From: Rhodovulum sulfidophilum
GTDB lineage: Bacteria > Pseudomonadota > Alphaproteobacteria > Rhodobacterales > Rhodobacteraceae
Length of the DNA stretch: 64,000 nt
Assembly (NCBI GenBank): GCA_003241785.1
Contig: QFPW01000016.1
Coordinates: 62,001-126,000, forward strand
Direction of reading: 5' to 3'
Of this stretch, positions 53,159 to 62,480 are shown piece by piece; position 1 is the stretch's first letter, and the number at the start of each line of letters is the position of its first letter. The translations under genes were made by a program, and so were the position numbers. Below the pieces are notes generated by a model that was given only the letters and a program-made list of their open reading frames with translations, was not told the origin of the DNA and did not search any database.

Positions 53159-53675
53159 CGCGGCCTCCGACGACCCGCAGGCCGCGCGCGACGGGCGCGC
53201 CCTCCTCGAAGGCGCGCAGGCCCGCCCGCGCCCGCGCCACGCGCGACATCAAGGTGCCGATCGGGACGTCGGCCACCCGCGCGGCTTCCGCGTAGCTCAG
53301 TCCTTCGAGCGCGATCAGCGACAGCGCCCGCCGCTGGTCCTCAGGCAAGGCGAGGAAAGCGACCCGGACCTGCCCGAGCCGCACCACCGCCTCCTGCGGC
53401 GCGTCGATGCTGATCGGCGCGAGATTGGCGATCTCGCCCTCGCGCCGCGCCTCGGCGAGGCGGCCGCGGCGGTGGTCGATGAAGGCGTTGCGCAGGATCG
53501 AGAACAGCCAGCTCTTGAGGCTGCCGCTCCGTCGATGACTGTGGCGCCGCTCATGCCCGCGCAGCAGCGCTTCCTGCACCAGATCCTCCGCCCGGTCGGC
53601 GTCGCGGGTCAGGGCAAGGGCGAAGCGCCGCAAGGCGGGCAGGTGATCGGCGATCGGCGGCGCGTCTCTGGTCAT
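53142..53675 (-). CDS. ECF-type RNA polymerase sigma factor
   Basis: A 177-residue sigma-70 of the extracytoplasmic-function type. Region 2 is RDADRAEDLVQEALLRGHERRHS with LKSWLFSILRNAFIDHRR; region 4 is FLALPEDQRRALSLIALEGLSYAEAARVADVPIGTLMSRVARAR. Neither region 3 nor a long tail is present. It overlaps the anti-sigma gene. The upstream region (53676 onward) could hold an autoregulated promoter, but the -35/-10 pair was not recognised. Confidence 0.9.
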   Translation of the reverse strand: MTRDAPPIADHLPALRRFALALTRDADRAEDLVQEALLRGHERRHSHRRSGSLKSWLFSILRNAFIDHRRGRLAEARREGEIANLAPISIDAPQEAVVRLGQVRVAFLALPEDQRRALSLIALEGLSYAEAARVADVPIGTLMSRVARARAGLRAFEEGAPVARGLRVVGGRDATRG

Positions 53676-54105
53676 CGTCCTTTCCTGACGGAGCGGATTC
53701 GGTTCTCATCCCCGGGGCGCGAAATTTTTTTCGCACCCACGCGCCGCCCCCCGGCCGCGAGGCTGTCCCGCGGTCGCGCCGCGCCCGTGCGCGGATCCGC
53801 CATGGCCCGGATCCCCTTACATCGCCCGGCGGACCGGGGGTGCGTGGCGGGACGCCGCGGCGCTGTTAGATTCCGCTGCTAGATTCTGGCGTGTAGGAGG
53901 GATGTCGCGATCGGCGCGGGCGACCGGCGGGGTTTGGCGCCCCGCTGCGATCAGGCCGTGGTCCGCTTCCGGATGGTCGGGGATGGACGCCGCCTGGACG
54001 GCGCGTCGAGGATTCCGGCCAGGCGTCCCGCGTCGCGGCCTGGCGCCTGGGTGCTATCCGGCCCCGCGCGGGGCCGGATCCTGGCATTCATCGGCGCGGC
54101 GGAGG
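53676..54105. other. 430-bp stretch between the sigma factor start and the PRC-barrel stop
   Basis: Upstream region of the sigma gene on the minus strand. A small hairpin GCGAAA-TTTT-TTTCGC lies at 53719-53734, and a TAGATTC direct repeat around 53870-53890. An ORF begins at 53902 behind GGAGGG, but it runs antisense through the PRC-barrel gene, is Arg/Ala-biased and has no recognised domain; not called. Confidence 0.55.
53719..53734. repeat. Hairpin upstream of the sigma factor gene
   Basis: GCGAAA-TTTT-TTTCGC, a perfect 6-bp stem in an AT-rich patch. It might be a factor site in the sigma promoter or a terminator on either strand. Confidence 0.4.
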
Positions 54106-54402
54106 TCAGTCCCGGTGCTCGGGCAGGTCCTTCGCCTGATCCTTCGTCAGGGTGGTGGTCGCATGGACCGTGCCATCCTCGTCGCGCATGAAATTCAGGT
54201 TCGTGATCGGTATCGCCACGGGCTTGGAGCCGAGCCCCAGGAATCCGCCGACGTCGACGATGACCTGCGCCCCGGAACCGGAACCGTGCAGATGCGCCAC
54301 CGTGCCGACCTTCTCGTCTCCGGGCCCGTAGATCACGGCGTCGACCAGATTGGATTCCGTCAGCTCCTCCGGCGCCAGCGGCGCGTGCGTTGTGTGGTCC
54401 AT
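54106..54402 (-). CDS. PRC-barrel domain protein
   Basis: A 98-residue protein. LTESNLVDAVIYGPGDEKVGTVAHLHGSGSGAQVIVDVGGFLGLGSKPVAIPITNLNFMRDEDGTVHATTTLTKDQAKDLPEH is a PRC-barrel: the G-x-x-I-G-x-V/VxxxxxGGFLGxGxKxVAIP pattern is diagnostic. ATG 54402 is chosen because GGAGG lies 8 bp upstream; another ATG at 54408 is too close to it. In alphaproteobacteria such stand-alone proteins are often stress-induced; a sigma factor and a catalase lie on either side. Confidence 0.83.
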   Translation of the reverse strand: MDHTTHAPLAPEELTESNLVDAVIYGPGDEKVGTVAHLHGSGSGAQVIVDVGGFLGLGSKPVAIPITNLNFMRDEDGTVHATTTLTKDQAKDLPEHRD

Positions 54403-54629
54403 TCGCATTTCCTCCATAGCGGGTAATGCAAGGCCAACGCGTCGTGCCCGGCCTCGTTCCTCCCGAAGCGCCATAGACTGCGCGCCGCCACCGGGCCCGC
54501 GCCCCGACCTGGGATGCGCCGAAGGGCCCGACCGCCGGAGCGCGGAACATATGCGCGGCGCCGGGGTTTGCGGTGCCATGGGGCGCGGGGCCGATCGCGC
54601 GTCCCCAAGGCGGCGAAAGGGAAATTGCC

Positions 54630-54815
54630 ATGCGTGAGCGAGACAAGGACCGCGGCGCGACGCTTGTCGCGGGGGACGGGGCGGAGAATGCCGGGCAGCG
54701 GTCCGACGCCGATGCCCGACCGACGAAGGACGGGGATCGGCGCGAGCCGGGCCAGGCGGATGAAAGCGCGCCCATCGTCGCGGGCGACCATAAGCCTCCG
54801 AAGAAAACCGGCTGA
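54630..54815 (+). CDS. Small hydrophilic protein, doubtful
   Basis: A 61-residue ORF, strongly charged and lacking hydrophobic residues (MRERDKDRGATLVAGDGAENA to HKPPKKTG). The ATG at 54630 is preceded by GGCGAAAGGGAAATTGCC, a fair ribosome site. Unlike most random frames here, it has Asp/Glu/Lys-rich composition rather than long Ala/Arg runs, which suggests a disordered stress-type protein. No family recognised. Confidence 0.4.
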   Translation: MRERDKDRGATLVAGDGAENAGQRSDADARPTKDGDRREPGQADESAPIVAGDHKPPKKTG

Positions 54816-54943
54816 GCCGCGGCGAGCGGGCGCGGTCGGACGCCGCGCCCTCCCAGGCCTTGCCCGACACCGCCGGCGTGAGTCCCCGGCGGAGGCCCCT
54901 GAAGGTCGGCGCGTTGTGGGATAGTGTACCCTTGGCGTGCGGA

Positions 54944-55189
54944 TTACCGGGCCGACGGAGGAGTCCACGTGGGGGGCGCGTCCGGTAGGGCCACGCGGAG
55001 CTCGCGCAATTCGCGAGGTGTGAAGATCCACCCCTCGACCACGAGATAACCTCCGTGCGCGCGCGCCGGCGAGCAGGCTTTGAGCGCGGCCAGTTCAGCG
55101 CCAACGGGCAGGGCGAAGGCCTGCGCGGAGATCTGGAGAGCCAGCGCGAGGACCATGAGAAACCGCGGGCGATGTACCAGATGTACCAT
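54944..55189 (-). CDS. Small possibly secreted protein, doubtful
   Basis: An 81-residue ORF on the minus strand. MVHLVHRPRFLMVLALALQISAQAFA looks like a signal peptide (cleavage about residue 26), followed by LPVGAELAALKACSPARAHGGYLVVEGWIF. GAAAGG lies 7 bp upstream of the ATG. It is divergent from the catalase gene. Gene status rests on the signal peptide and ribosome site only. Confidence 0.38.
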   Translation of the reverse strand: MVHLVHRPRFLMVLALALQISAQAFALPVGAELAALKACSPARAHGGYLVVEGWIFTPRELRELRVALPDAPPTWTPPSAR

Positions 55190-55434
55190 TCGTGCCTTTC
55201 GTCTCCCGCGGGAACATCCGTTTCCGATCGCTCCGGCGCGATGCGCGTGGCGCAGCATCCTCTTCCCGCCCCGCCCGCGCCATAACATAGGCTAAGGGCA
55301 TAGCGGTCACGGGCGCGGCCCCGCCGGTCACCCGGACCGCTTCCGGGATCCTCGACGCGCGATGCGCCTTCTCGCGTGGAACCGTGTGCTCGGCCCCGGA
55401 CTTTACCGGCCAGGACAAAGCCAGGAGACGCGCC

Positions 55435-57483
55435 ATGCCCCGAGCAGAGAACGACCAGACCATCACCACGGAACGCGGCGAAGGCGGGGAGGCCCAGCAG
55501 CGGGGCGGGGCGCCGCTCACCACCAACCACGGCGTGCCGATCCCGGACAACCAGAACAGCCTCAAGGCCGGCGCGCGCGGGCCGACGCTGCTCGAGGATT
55601 TCGTGCTGCGCGAGAAGATCTTCCACTTCGACCACGAGCGTATCCCGGAGCGCATCGTCCATGCCCGCGGCACCGGCGCGCACGGCTATTTCGAATGCAC
55701 CGATCCGATCCCGGACCTCACCATCGCCCAGCCGTTCCAGAAGAAGGGGGGCAAGGTCCCGGTCTTCGTCCGGTTCTCGACCGTCGCGGGCAGCAAGGGC
55801 TCGAAGGACACGCCGCGCGACGTGCGCGGCTTCGCGGTGAAGTTCTATACCGAGGACGGCAACTGGGATCTCGTCGGCAACAACATCCCGGTCTTCTTCA
55901 TCCAGGACGCGATGAAGTTCCCCGATCTCATCCATTCGGTGAAGCCCGAGGCCGACCGCGGCTTTCCGCAGGCGGCGAGCGCGCATGACACCTTCTGGGA
56001 TTTCGTCTCGCTGATGCCGGAGTCGATCCACATGATCCTCTGGGCGATGTCCGACCGCGCGATCCCGCGCAGCCTCAGGATGATGGACGGGTTCGGGGTC
56101 CATACCTTCCGGCTCGTCGACGCCGAGGGCGGCGCGGTCTTCGTCAAGTTCCACTGGCGCGCGAAGCTGCGCTGCCAGTCCACCACCTGGGACGAGGCGG
56201 TGAAGATCTCGGGCGCCGACCCCGACTACCACCGCCGCGACCTCTGGGAGGCGATCACCACGGGGGATTTCCCGGAATGGGAGTTGGGCCTGCAGATCTT
56301 CGACGAGGATTTCGCGGCGAAGCAGCCCTATGACGTGCTCGATGCGACCAAGATCATCCCCGAGGAGGACGTGCCGCTTCGCGTCGTCGGGCGGCTGGTG
56401 CTTGACCGCTGGGTCGACAATTTCTTCGCCGAGACCGAGCAGGTCGCCTTCCTGCCCTCGAACGTGATCCCGGGGATCGACTTCTCGGAGGATCCGCTGC
56501 TGCAGGGGCGGCTCTTCAGCTATCTCGACACGCAGAAGTCGCGGCTCGGCACGACGAACTTCCACCAGATCCCGGTCAACGCGCCCAAATGCCCGATGCA
56601 TAACTTCCAGCGCGACGGGCTGATGCAGACCCATGTCCCGACCGGCCGCGCCAATTACGAGCCGAACAGCCTGGCCGAGGCGGGCGAGGATCCCGGGCCG
56701 CGTCCGGCGGAGCACGCGTTCCGGACGCATCCCGTCCCGACCGAGGGCAAGCTCCGCGCGCGGAGCGAGACCTTCGCCGACCACTACAGCCAGGCGCGCC
56801 TGTTCTACCGCAGCCAGACCGCGCCCGAGCAGGCGCATATCGTCAAGGCGATCACCTTCGAGCTCTCCAAGGTCGACCTGCCGCACGTGCGGCTGCGCGC
56901 ACTCGCCAGCCTGCGCAACGTCGACGAGGACATGGCGAAGGCGATCGCCGAGGGGGTCGGCGTCGACCTGCCCGAGGCGCTGGAGCCGGCGCGCGCGCCG
57001 ATCGACATGCCGGCCTCCGACGCGCTTTCGATGCACCTCACGGCGACGAAGGAGCCGAAGGGGCGGATGGTCGGCGTCCTGCTGACCGATGGCGCGGACG
57101 ACGGGATCCTCGCGAAGCTGCGCGCGGCGGCGAAGAAGGCGGGCGTCACGGTGAAGCTCGTCGCGCCGAAGCGCGGCGGCGTGACCCTGGCCTCCGGTGA
57201 GACGGTCGAGGCCGACGGGCAGCTCGGCGGCATGCCCTCGGTGCTGTTCGACGCGGTGGCGATCCTCGCCGCCGACGATTCGCTCGACCGCGTCCCGGCG
57301 GCGCGCGATTTCGCCGCCGACGCCTTCGCGCATCTCAAGGCGATCGTCGCGACGAAGGAGGCGCGGGGGCTGCTCGACGCGGCCGGTGTCGAGCCGGACG
57401 CCTTCGTCTTCGAGGCCGCGAAGGAGCCGGAGGCGGCGGTCCTGCGCGCGCATGAGCGGCTGTGGAGCCGGGAGCCGGCGTAA
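55435..57483 (+). CDS. katE: Large-subunit (clade 2) catalase
   Basis: A 682-residue heme catalase of the HPII type, dismutating H2O2. Catalytic His in [16 protein letters not shown], Asn in [18 protein letters not shown], and the proximal heme Tyr in [21 protein letters not shown]-like start [20 protein letters not shown] is typical. The C-terminal 150 residues ([30 protein letters not shown]) form the flavodoxin-like DJ-1/PfpI domain of large catalases. ATG 55435 follows AGGAGACGC. It may belong to a general stress response, being close to an ECF sigma pair. Confidence 0.94.
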   Translation: MPRAENDQTITTERGEGGEAQQRGGAPLTTNHGVPIPDNQNSLKAGARGPTLLEDFVLREKIFHFDHERIPERIVHARGTGAHGYFECTDPIPDLTIAQPFQKKGGKVPVFVRFSTVAGSKGSKDTPRDVRGFAVKFYTEDGNWDLVGNNIPVFFIQDAMKFPDLIHSVKPEADRGFPQAASAHDTFWDFVSLMPESIHMILWAMSDRAIPRSLRMMDGFGVHTFRLVDAEGGAVFVKFHWRAKLRCQSTTWDEAVKISGADPDYHRRDLWEAITTGDFPEWELGLQIFDEDFAAKQPYDVLDATKIIPEEDVPLRVVGRLVLDRWVDNFFAETEQVAFLPSNVIPGIDFSEDPLLQGRLFSYLDTQKSRLGTTNFHQIPVNAPKCPMHNFQRDGLMQTHVPTGRANYEPNSLAEAGEDPGPRPAEHAFRTHPVPTEGKLRARSETFADHYSQARLFYRSQTAPEQAHIVKAITFELSKVDLPHVRLRALASLRNVDEDMAKAIAEGVGVDLPEALEPARAPIDMPASDALSMHLTATKEPKGRMVGVLLTDGADDGILAKLRAAAKKAGVTVKLVAPKRGGVTLASGETVEADGQLGGMPSVLFDAVAILAADDSLDRVPAARDFAADAFAHLKAIVATKEARGLLDAAGVEPDAFVFEAAKEPEAAVLRAHERLWSREPA

Positions 57484-57559
57484 GCCGAGATCGGGCCGCG
57501 CGCGGGGAGGCGCCGGCCCGAAGATCCAGGCTGGCCGGTCCGGCGTGGATGGAACCTCC

Positions 57560-59140
57560 TCAGCCGGCCTTCCACATATGGCCGGCGAGCGGGCTCGGGT
57601 CGGTATCGACCTGATCCCAGTCGCGGGTGATCCGGAAATGTTCCGGCTCGTCGGCCATCCAGAGCGCGTAGGTCAGGCCGTGGATGAGCGGCGGCAGGCC
57701 GTAGCGGATGCCCGAGAGCGAGGCGCCGGAATGCGCGTTCGTCACCGTCGCCCCATAGTTGAAGCAATGGATGTTCTCGAGCACCGGGGTCTTGCCCGGC
57801 TCGCGTTCCCGAAAACGCAGGTCGCGCGTGAGATAGGGATAGGTGATGAGCCAGGTGTCGGGCTGGCCCTCCGGCGGGGCGAAGACATCCTTCCAGAGCA
57901 GGATATTGTCGGCGAAGGGCGCGAGCTCGGGGCGATTGGCCGCGTCGATCGAGAAGCCGCAGCCGATGAAGAGGTGATCGAAGTCCGCCACCGTGCCGTC
58001 GGAGGCGGTGACCCGGACCCTGCCGTCCGCGCGCGCCTCGGCGTCGGTCCAGGTGGCGCCGGCGTGGACGGTGAAATTCGGAAAGGCGGCGCAGCGGTCG
58101 ACTCCGTCCTGCGTCGGCGGCTGGCCATAGGTGAAGATCGCCTGGATCCAGCGCCATTTCTCGGCGTCGGCCATCGAGGCGAAATGGCGCAGGTAGCCCG
58201 CCTTCTCGAGATAGCGGAAGGCGTTCGCCGTCAGGATCCGCTGGCGGCGCATGTAAAGCGTCACCCGCGCGGCGCCGAGCTCGAGCAGGTCCGCGCCCCG
58301 GTCCCAGGCGGTGGCGCCGGCCCCGAGGATCGCGACGTCGCGGCCCTTCCAGGCGAGGCTGTCCACGTCGTCGGTGCACAGCGTATAGGCCGAGGCGGGC
58401 AGCTTGTCGCGGATGAAGCCCGGCACGAACCAGTCGCCCATCCCCTCGATGCCGGTCGCGAGCACGACCTTGCGCGCGTAATGGCAGGTGCCGTCGGCGA
58501 CCTCGACGCGGACGAACTCGCCTTCCTGGACGAAGCCGGTCGCGTTCGCGTCGTTGCGCACCGGCAGGTCGAGCACCTCGCGGAACCACTCGAGATAAGC
58601 GTGCCAGGTCTGACGCGGCCATTTGTCGAGCGCCTCCCAGCCGGCCTCGCCGTAGATCGCCTCGAACCAGCTGCGGGGCGCGAGCGAGGGCATGCCGAGC
58701 TCGGGGCCCGAGACATGCTTGGGTGAGCGCAGCGTCCACATCCGCGAATAGGTGATCCAGGGGCCCTCGAGCCCCGCCGGCATCCGGTCGAGGATTAGGA
58801 AGTTGTTGACCCGTTCCTGGCGCAGCGCGTGGCCGACCGTCAGCCCGCACTGGCCGCCGCCGACGATCACCACGTCGTAGACATGCGCGCCCGAGGGGTG
58901 GGTCCGGGGCAGGATCCATTCGTCGCGGGGATAGAGCAGGATCTCGATATCGTGCCGGACCCGGGCGGAGAGGGCGGCGATTCGCGCCTCGGCGTCGGGC
59001 AGGGGCAGCTGGCGGAACGGCGGGGTCAGACCGGTGCGAATCTCCTCGTGCGCCAGCGCGGTCAGGCCGATCAGCCAGTCGCGATAGCCGGGCCTTTGCG
59101 ACGAATGCCCGTCAGCGGGCAGAAATCCGGTCTGATGCAT
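57560..59140 (-). CDS. FAD/NAD(P)-dependent monooxygenase
   Basis: A 526-residue flavoprotein with two dinucleotide-binding motifs: VVIVGGGQCGLTVGHALRQ (FAD) around residue 90 and VAILGAGATAWDRGADLL (NADPH) around 265. About 75 residues precede the first one, an extension not found in simple FMOs. Other segments are GPWITYSRMWTLRSPKHVSGP, ATGIEGMGDWFVPGF and FIGCGFSIDAAN. Family members hydroxylate or oxygenate N, S or carbonyl compounds. ATG 59140 chosen because of position after the AT-rich promoter region. It is divergent from a complete branched-chain-type ABC importer, so the imported molecule may be its substrate. No FxGxxxHxxxW was found. Confidence 0.83.
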   Translation of the reverse strand: MHQTGFLPADGHSSQRPGYRDWLIGLTALAHEEIRTGLTPPFRQLPLPDAEARIAALSARVRHDIEILLYPRDEWILPRTHPSGAHVYDVVIVGGGQCGLTVGHALRQERVNNFLILDRMPAGLEGPWITYSRMWTLRSPKHVSGPELGMPSLAPRSWFEAIYGEAGWEALDKWPRQTWHAYLEWFREVLDLPVRNDANATGFVQEGEFVRVEVADGTCHYARKVVLATGIEGMGDWFVPGFIRDKLPASAYTLCTDDVDSLAWKGRDVAILGAGATAWDRGADLLELGAARVTLYMRRQRILTANAFRYLEKAGYLRHFASMADAEKWRWIQAIFTYGQPPTQDGVDRCAAFPNFTVHAGATWTDAEARADGRVRVTASDGTVADFDHLFIGCGFSIDAANRPELAPFADNILLWKDVFAPPEGQPDTWLITYPYLTRDLRFREREPGKTPVLENIHCFNYGATVTNAHSGASLSGIRYGLPPLIHGLTYALWMADEPEHFRITRDWDQVDTDPSPLAGHMWKAG

Positions 59141-59208
59141 ATGAGTTAAGCACCTCGTTAACAGATGGGGTCCATCCGACTGAAAACACAACGATGTTCA
59201 CGTCGCAT

Positions 59209-59244
59209 CAGATATATCACAGTTGATCTCTAGTCAAATATCTG
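59209..59244. promoter_or_regulatory. Inverted repeats in the divergent monooxygenase / ABC-importer promoter
   Basis: CAGATAT (59209-59215) and ATATCTG (59238-59244) form an inverted repeat; inside lie the palindrome GATATATC (59211-59218) and TTGA-N7-TCAA (59223-59237). The 183-bp divergent region is strikingly AT-rich, so it probably holds both promoters and a regulator site. No regulator gene is adjacent. Confidence 0.4.
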
Positions 59245-59323
59245 CAATCGCTCGGACAGGGCGGAGCGTCCGGGGCGCGAGGGGCCGGCGAGTCCGAGCC
59301 CGAGATCCGAAAGAGGAGCCGAG

Positions 59324-60514
59324 ATGAAGGAAGGGAATCTGATCCATCGCCGCGACATGCTCGGCATGGGCGCCGCCGCCGGCCTCGCGGCCGTGCTCGC
59401 GGGCGCGCTGCCGCGGCGCCTCGCGGCGCAGGAAGGCGGGATCCGGATCGCGATCGCCGCGCCGATGACGGGCGACAGCGCCTCGATGGGCCTCAACGCG
59501 CAGCGCGGCGCGGCCGCGGCCGTCGCCATGATCAACGAGGCCGGCGGCGTCGGGGGCAAGCCCGTCGTGATCGAGTATTTAGACGACATGGGCCAGCCGC
59601 GCGAGGCGGCCTCGGTCGCGCGCCGGATCGTCGACGCGGGGACCTACGCGGCGGTGATCGGCCATGTGAACTCGTCCTGCACGCTCGCCGCGATGCCGAT
59701 CTACGCCGAGGTCGGCCTGCCGGTGCTCTGCGGGTCCTCGTCGAACGCGCAGGTCACGGAATCGGGCTGGACCAACATCATCCGGATGACGATCCGCGAC
59801 GACTACGGCGCGCAGCAGTATTCCGCCTTCGCCGTCAACAATCTCGGCAAGAAGGAGCTCGGCATCCTCTACGCCAACGACGACTATGGCCGCGGGCTGC
59901 GCGACAAGATGCTCGTCGCCGCCGAGGCGCTCGGCGCGGCGGTGCCGGCCGAGGCCGGGTTCACCCCGAACGTCGACAAGGATTTCTCCGCCATCGCCAC
60001 GGATTTCCAGGCGAAGGGGGCCGACGTCTTCATGCTGAACTGCAACTACACCGAGGGCGGGCTCTTCCTCGGACAGGCGAAGGGGCTCGGCATCACGGGC
60101 GTCCCGACGGTCGGGCCGGATTCGCTGCTCTACAACGAGTTCATCGAGCTCGCGCAGGGGGCGGCCGAGGGCGCCTATATCCTCGCGGCCTATGATCCCT
60201 ACGCCGACAATCCGAAGACCGTCGCCTTCATGGAGAAGTTCCGGGCGGATTACGACGCGCTGCCGAGCCAGGTCGCCGTCTTCACCTGCGATCTCCTGAT
60301 GCTGACCCAGGCGCTCATGAACGCCGGCGCGACCTCGGAGACGCTGATCGACCAGGCCAAGGCGACCGGGTTCGAAGGGGTCGGCGGCGCCTATCGCTGG
60401 GACGAGAAGGGCGACGTGAAGGACCGCACCTTCGCGGTCATCCAGGTCAAGGACGGCGCCTTCGCCTCGACGGGCGCGAGCGTCGACGAAACCGGCCTCG
60501 AGGCGCTGCGCTAG
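59324..60514 (+). CDS. Branched-chain-type ABC substrate-binding protein (Tat-exported)
   Basis: A 396-residue periplasmic binding protein of the LivJ/UrtA superfamily. The signal peptide has a twin-arginine form: HRRDMLGMGAAAGLAAVLAGALPRRLAA, cleavage near residue 37. Mature part: IRIAIAAPMTGDSASMGLNAQRGAAAAVAMINEAGG, VVIEYLDDMGQPREAASVARRIV, AAVIGHVNSSCTLAAMPIYAEVGLPVL and ILYANDDYGRGLRD. Ligand may be an amino acid, amide or aromatic acid; not resolved by sequence. Heads the liv-type operon, with a hairpin before livH. Confidence 0.9.
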   Translation: MKEGNLIHRRDMLGMGAAAGLAAVLAGALPRRLAAQEGGIRIAIAAPMTGDSASMGLNAQRGAAAAVAMINEAGGVGGKPVVIEYLDDMGQPREAASVARRIVDAGTYAAVIGHVNSSCTLAAMPIYAEVGLPVLCGSSSNAQVTESGWTNIIRMTIRDDYGAQQYSAFAVNNLGKKELGILYANDDYGRGLRDKMLVAAEALGAAVPAEAGFTPNVDKDFSAIATDFQAKGADVFMLNCNYTEGGLFLGQAKGLGITGVPTVGPDSLLYNEFIELAQGAAEGAYILAAYDPYADNPKTVAFMEKFRADYDALPSQVAVFTCDLLMLTQALMNAGATSETLIDQAKATGFEGVGGAYRWDEKGDVKDRTFAVIQVKDGAFASTGASVDETGLEALR

Positions 60515-60527
60515 GCGCGAAGCCCGG

Positions 60528-60546
60528 CCGCGCCCGCGGGGCGCGG
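60528..60546 (+). terminator. Hairpin between binding-protein gene and livH
   Basis: CCGCGCCC - GCG - GGGCGCGG, perfect 8-bp stem 14 bp after the binding-protein stop and followed by TCTTTCC. Likely a partial terminator or 3' stabilising stem. Confidence 0.55.
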
Positions 60547-60576
60547 TCTTTCCCCGTCCAGCCGTCGAGGAGATTG

Positions 60577-61452
60577 ATGGCCTATTTCCTGGAGCAGTTC
60601 TCGAACGGGCTGGCGATCGGCGGGATCTACGCGCTGATCGCGCTCGGCTACAGCCTCGTCTATTCGATCCTGAACCTCATCAATTTCGCGCATGGCTACG
60701 TGATCATGGTCGGCGCCTTCGTCGCGCTCCAGCTCATCGCCTTCGGCGTCGACCCGGCGCTCGCGGTGTTTCTCGCCTGCTGCTCGGGCGCGCTGATCGC
60801 GATGCTGGTCGAGCGGATCGCCTATCGCCCGGTGCGCCACGCGAACCGGGTGATCCCGATGATCTCGGCGCTCGGCGCGGGGCTCGTGCTCTCCTCTTTC
60901 GCCCAGCTCGTCTGGGGCCCCGAGGTGCGGGCCTTCCCGCAGCTCATCCCCCGCTTCCCGGTCGAGATCGGCGGGGTCACGCTGTCCTCGCAGTCGCTGG
61001 TGATCCTCGGCATCTCGATCGCGCTCGTCGTCGCCTCCTCCTGGTTCCTGCACCGCACCCGCTTCGGCCTCGCGGCGCAATGCGTGCGCCAGGACATGGC
61101 GGCGGCGCAGCTGATGGGGATCCCGGTCAACACGGTGATCGTCGCGATCTACGCGCTCGGGGGCTTCCTCGGCGTCGCGGGCTCGGTGCTCTTCGCGATG
61201 TATTTCAACGCGGTCTTCATCCAGATGGGGCTGCTCGCCACGACCAAGGCCTGGGCCGCGGCGATGCTGGGCGGCATCGGCAGCTTCCAGGGCGCCTTCT
61301 GGGGCGGGATCCTGCTCGGCCTCGCCGAGACGGCGGCGGTGGTCTTCGCGGGCGCCGCCTATCGCGACGGCGTCTCGATGGCGATCATCGTGCTCGTCCT
61401 GCTGCTGCGCCCGGCCGGGCTCTTCGGCAAGAGCGTCGGGGAACGGTCGTGA
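60577..61452 (+). CDS. livH: Branched-chain-type ABC permease LivH
   Basis: A 291-residue permease with about eight helices. FSNGLAIGGIYALIALGYSLVYSILNLINFAHGYVIMVGAFVAL is the classic LivH start, with QCVRQDMAAAQLMGIPVNTVIVAIYALGGFLGVAGSVL the ATPase-coupling loop, and WAAAMLGGIGSFQGAFWGGILLGLAET near the C-terminus. ATG 60577 chosen, with an in-frame TTG just upstream. GTGA overlap with livM. Confidence 0.92.
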   Translation: MAYFLEQFSNGLAIGGIYALIALGYSLVYSILNLINFAHGYVIMVGAFVALQLIAFGVDPALAVFLACCSGALIAMLVERIAYRPVRHANRVIPMISALGAGLVLSSFAQLVWGPEVRAFPQLIPRFPVEIGGVTLSSQSLVILGISIALVVASSWFLHRTRFGLAAQCVRQDMAAAQLMGIPVNTVIVAIYALGGFLGVAGSVLFAMYFNAVFIQMGLLATTKAWAAAMLGGIGSFQGAFWGGILLGLAETAAVVFAGAAYRDGVSMAIIVLVLLLRPAGLFGKSVGERS

Positions 61453-62480
61453 CGGAGGCGGTGGTGATCCCGGCCGCCGCGCGCGCCCGCGGGCTCTGGC
61501 CGGCGCTCTGGCCCGTCCTCTGCGTCGTGGCGCTCGCGCTCCTGCCGCTGGTGCTGCCGGGGCGGTTCTGGCTGCACATCCTCAGCCTGACGATGATCTA
61601 CGCGATCTTCACGCTCGGGCAGAACGTCGTCACCGGCTGGGCCGGCATGCTGACGCTGGGCCAGGCGGCCTTCGTCGGCATGGGGGCCTATACCTCGGTC
61701 CTGCTGACGATGGAGCTCGGCCTGCCCTGGCCGCTCGCCTGCCTCGCCGCCGGGCTGGTCTCGGGCCTCTGCGGCGCGCTCCTGTCCATTCCCTGCCTGC
61801 GGGTGAAGGCGGACTTCCTGTCGCTCGTCACGATCGCCTTCAACCAGATCTTCTTCGTCGTCGCGAACAACTGGATGGATCTCACCCGCGGGCCGATGGG
61901 CATCCCGGCGGTTCCCGCGATGGGCGCCTTCGGCTGGATCGCCCGCACGCCGGCGCAGCAGTTCTGGCTGATCCTCGGGGTCGCGGCGCTGCTGTTCCTG
62001 CTGATCGGGCGGCTGACGCGCGGGCCGATCGGCCGGGCCTGGAAGATGATCCGCGACGACGAGATCGCCGCCGGCGCGCTCGGGGTCAACGTGACCGCCT
62101 ACAAGGTGCTCGCCTTCGGGGTCGGCTGCTTTCTCTGCGGCCTCGGCGGCGGCGTCTACGCCCATTACATGCGCTTCGTCTCGCCCGACATGTTCAAGCT
62201 CGAGGAATCGCTCCTGATGATGCAGATGGCGATCCTGGGCGGGCTCGCCAGCATGCCGGGCACGGCGCTCGGCGCCTTCCTGATGATCGCCATCCCCGAG
62301 GCGCTGCGCTCCTCCGAGCCCTGGCTCATCACCGCGCGGCCCGGGATCGCCGGCGCGATGCTGGTCGTCATGATGATCTTCCGGCCGAACGGCCTGCTCG
62401 GCATGGGCGAGACCCATCCACTCTTCCTCAAGCTTCGCGCCGCCGTGCTCGGCGCGCGCGACGGGAGGGCGAGGCGATGA
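61449..62480 (+). CDS. livM: Branched-chain-type ABC permease LivM
   Basis: A 343-residue permease. GTG start at 61449 in the overlap with livH. After two hydrophobic segments: IYAIFTLGQNVVTGWAGMLTLGQAAFVGMGAYTSVLL and SIPCLRVKADFLSLVTIAFNQIFFVVANNW, then the coupling loop RAWKMIRDDEIAAGALGVNVTAYKVLAFGVGCFLCGLGGGVYAH. These are all LivM signatures. Overlaps livG by 4 bp. Confidence 0.92.
   Translation: MTEAVVIPAAARARGLWPALWPVLCVVALALLPLVLPGRFWLHILSLTMIYAIFTLGQNVVTGWAGMLTLGQAAFVGMGAYTSVLLTMELGLPWPLACLAAGLVSGLCGALLSIPCLRVKADFLSLVTIAFNQIFFVVANNWMDLTRGPMGIPAVPAMGAFGWIARTPAQQFWLILGVAALLFLLIGRLTRGPIGRAWKMIRDDEIAAGALGVNVTAYKVLAFGVGCFLCGLGGGVYAHYMRFVSPDMFKLEESLLMMQMAILGGLASMPGTALGAFLMIAIPEALRSSEPWLITARPGIAGAMLVVMMIFRPNGLLGMGETHPLFLKLRAAVLGARDGRARR

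Noticed and set aside
53902..54426. Plus-strand ORF of 174 residues behind GGAGGG
   Set aside because: It lies antisense over the PRC-barrel gene, and its composition is that of a shadow frame.
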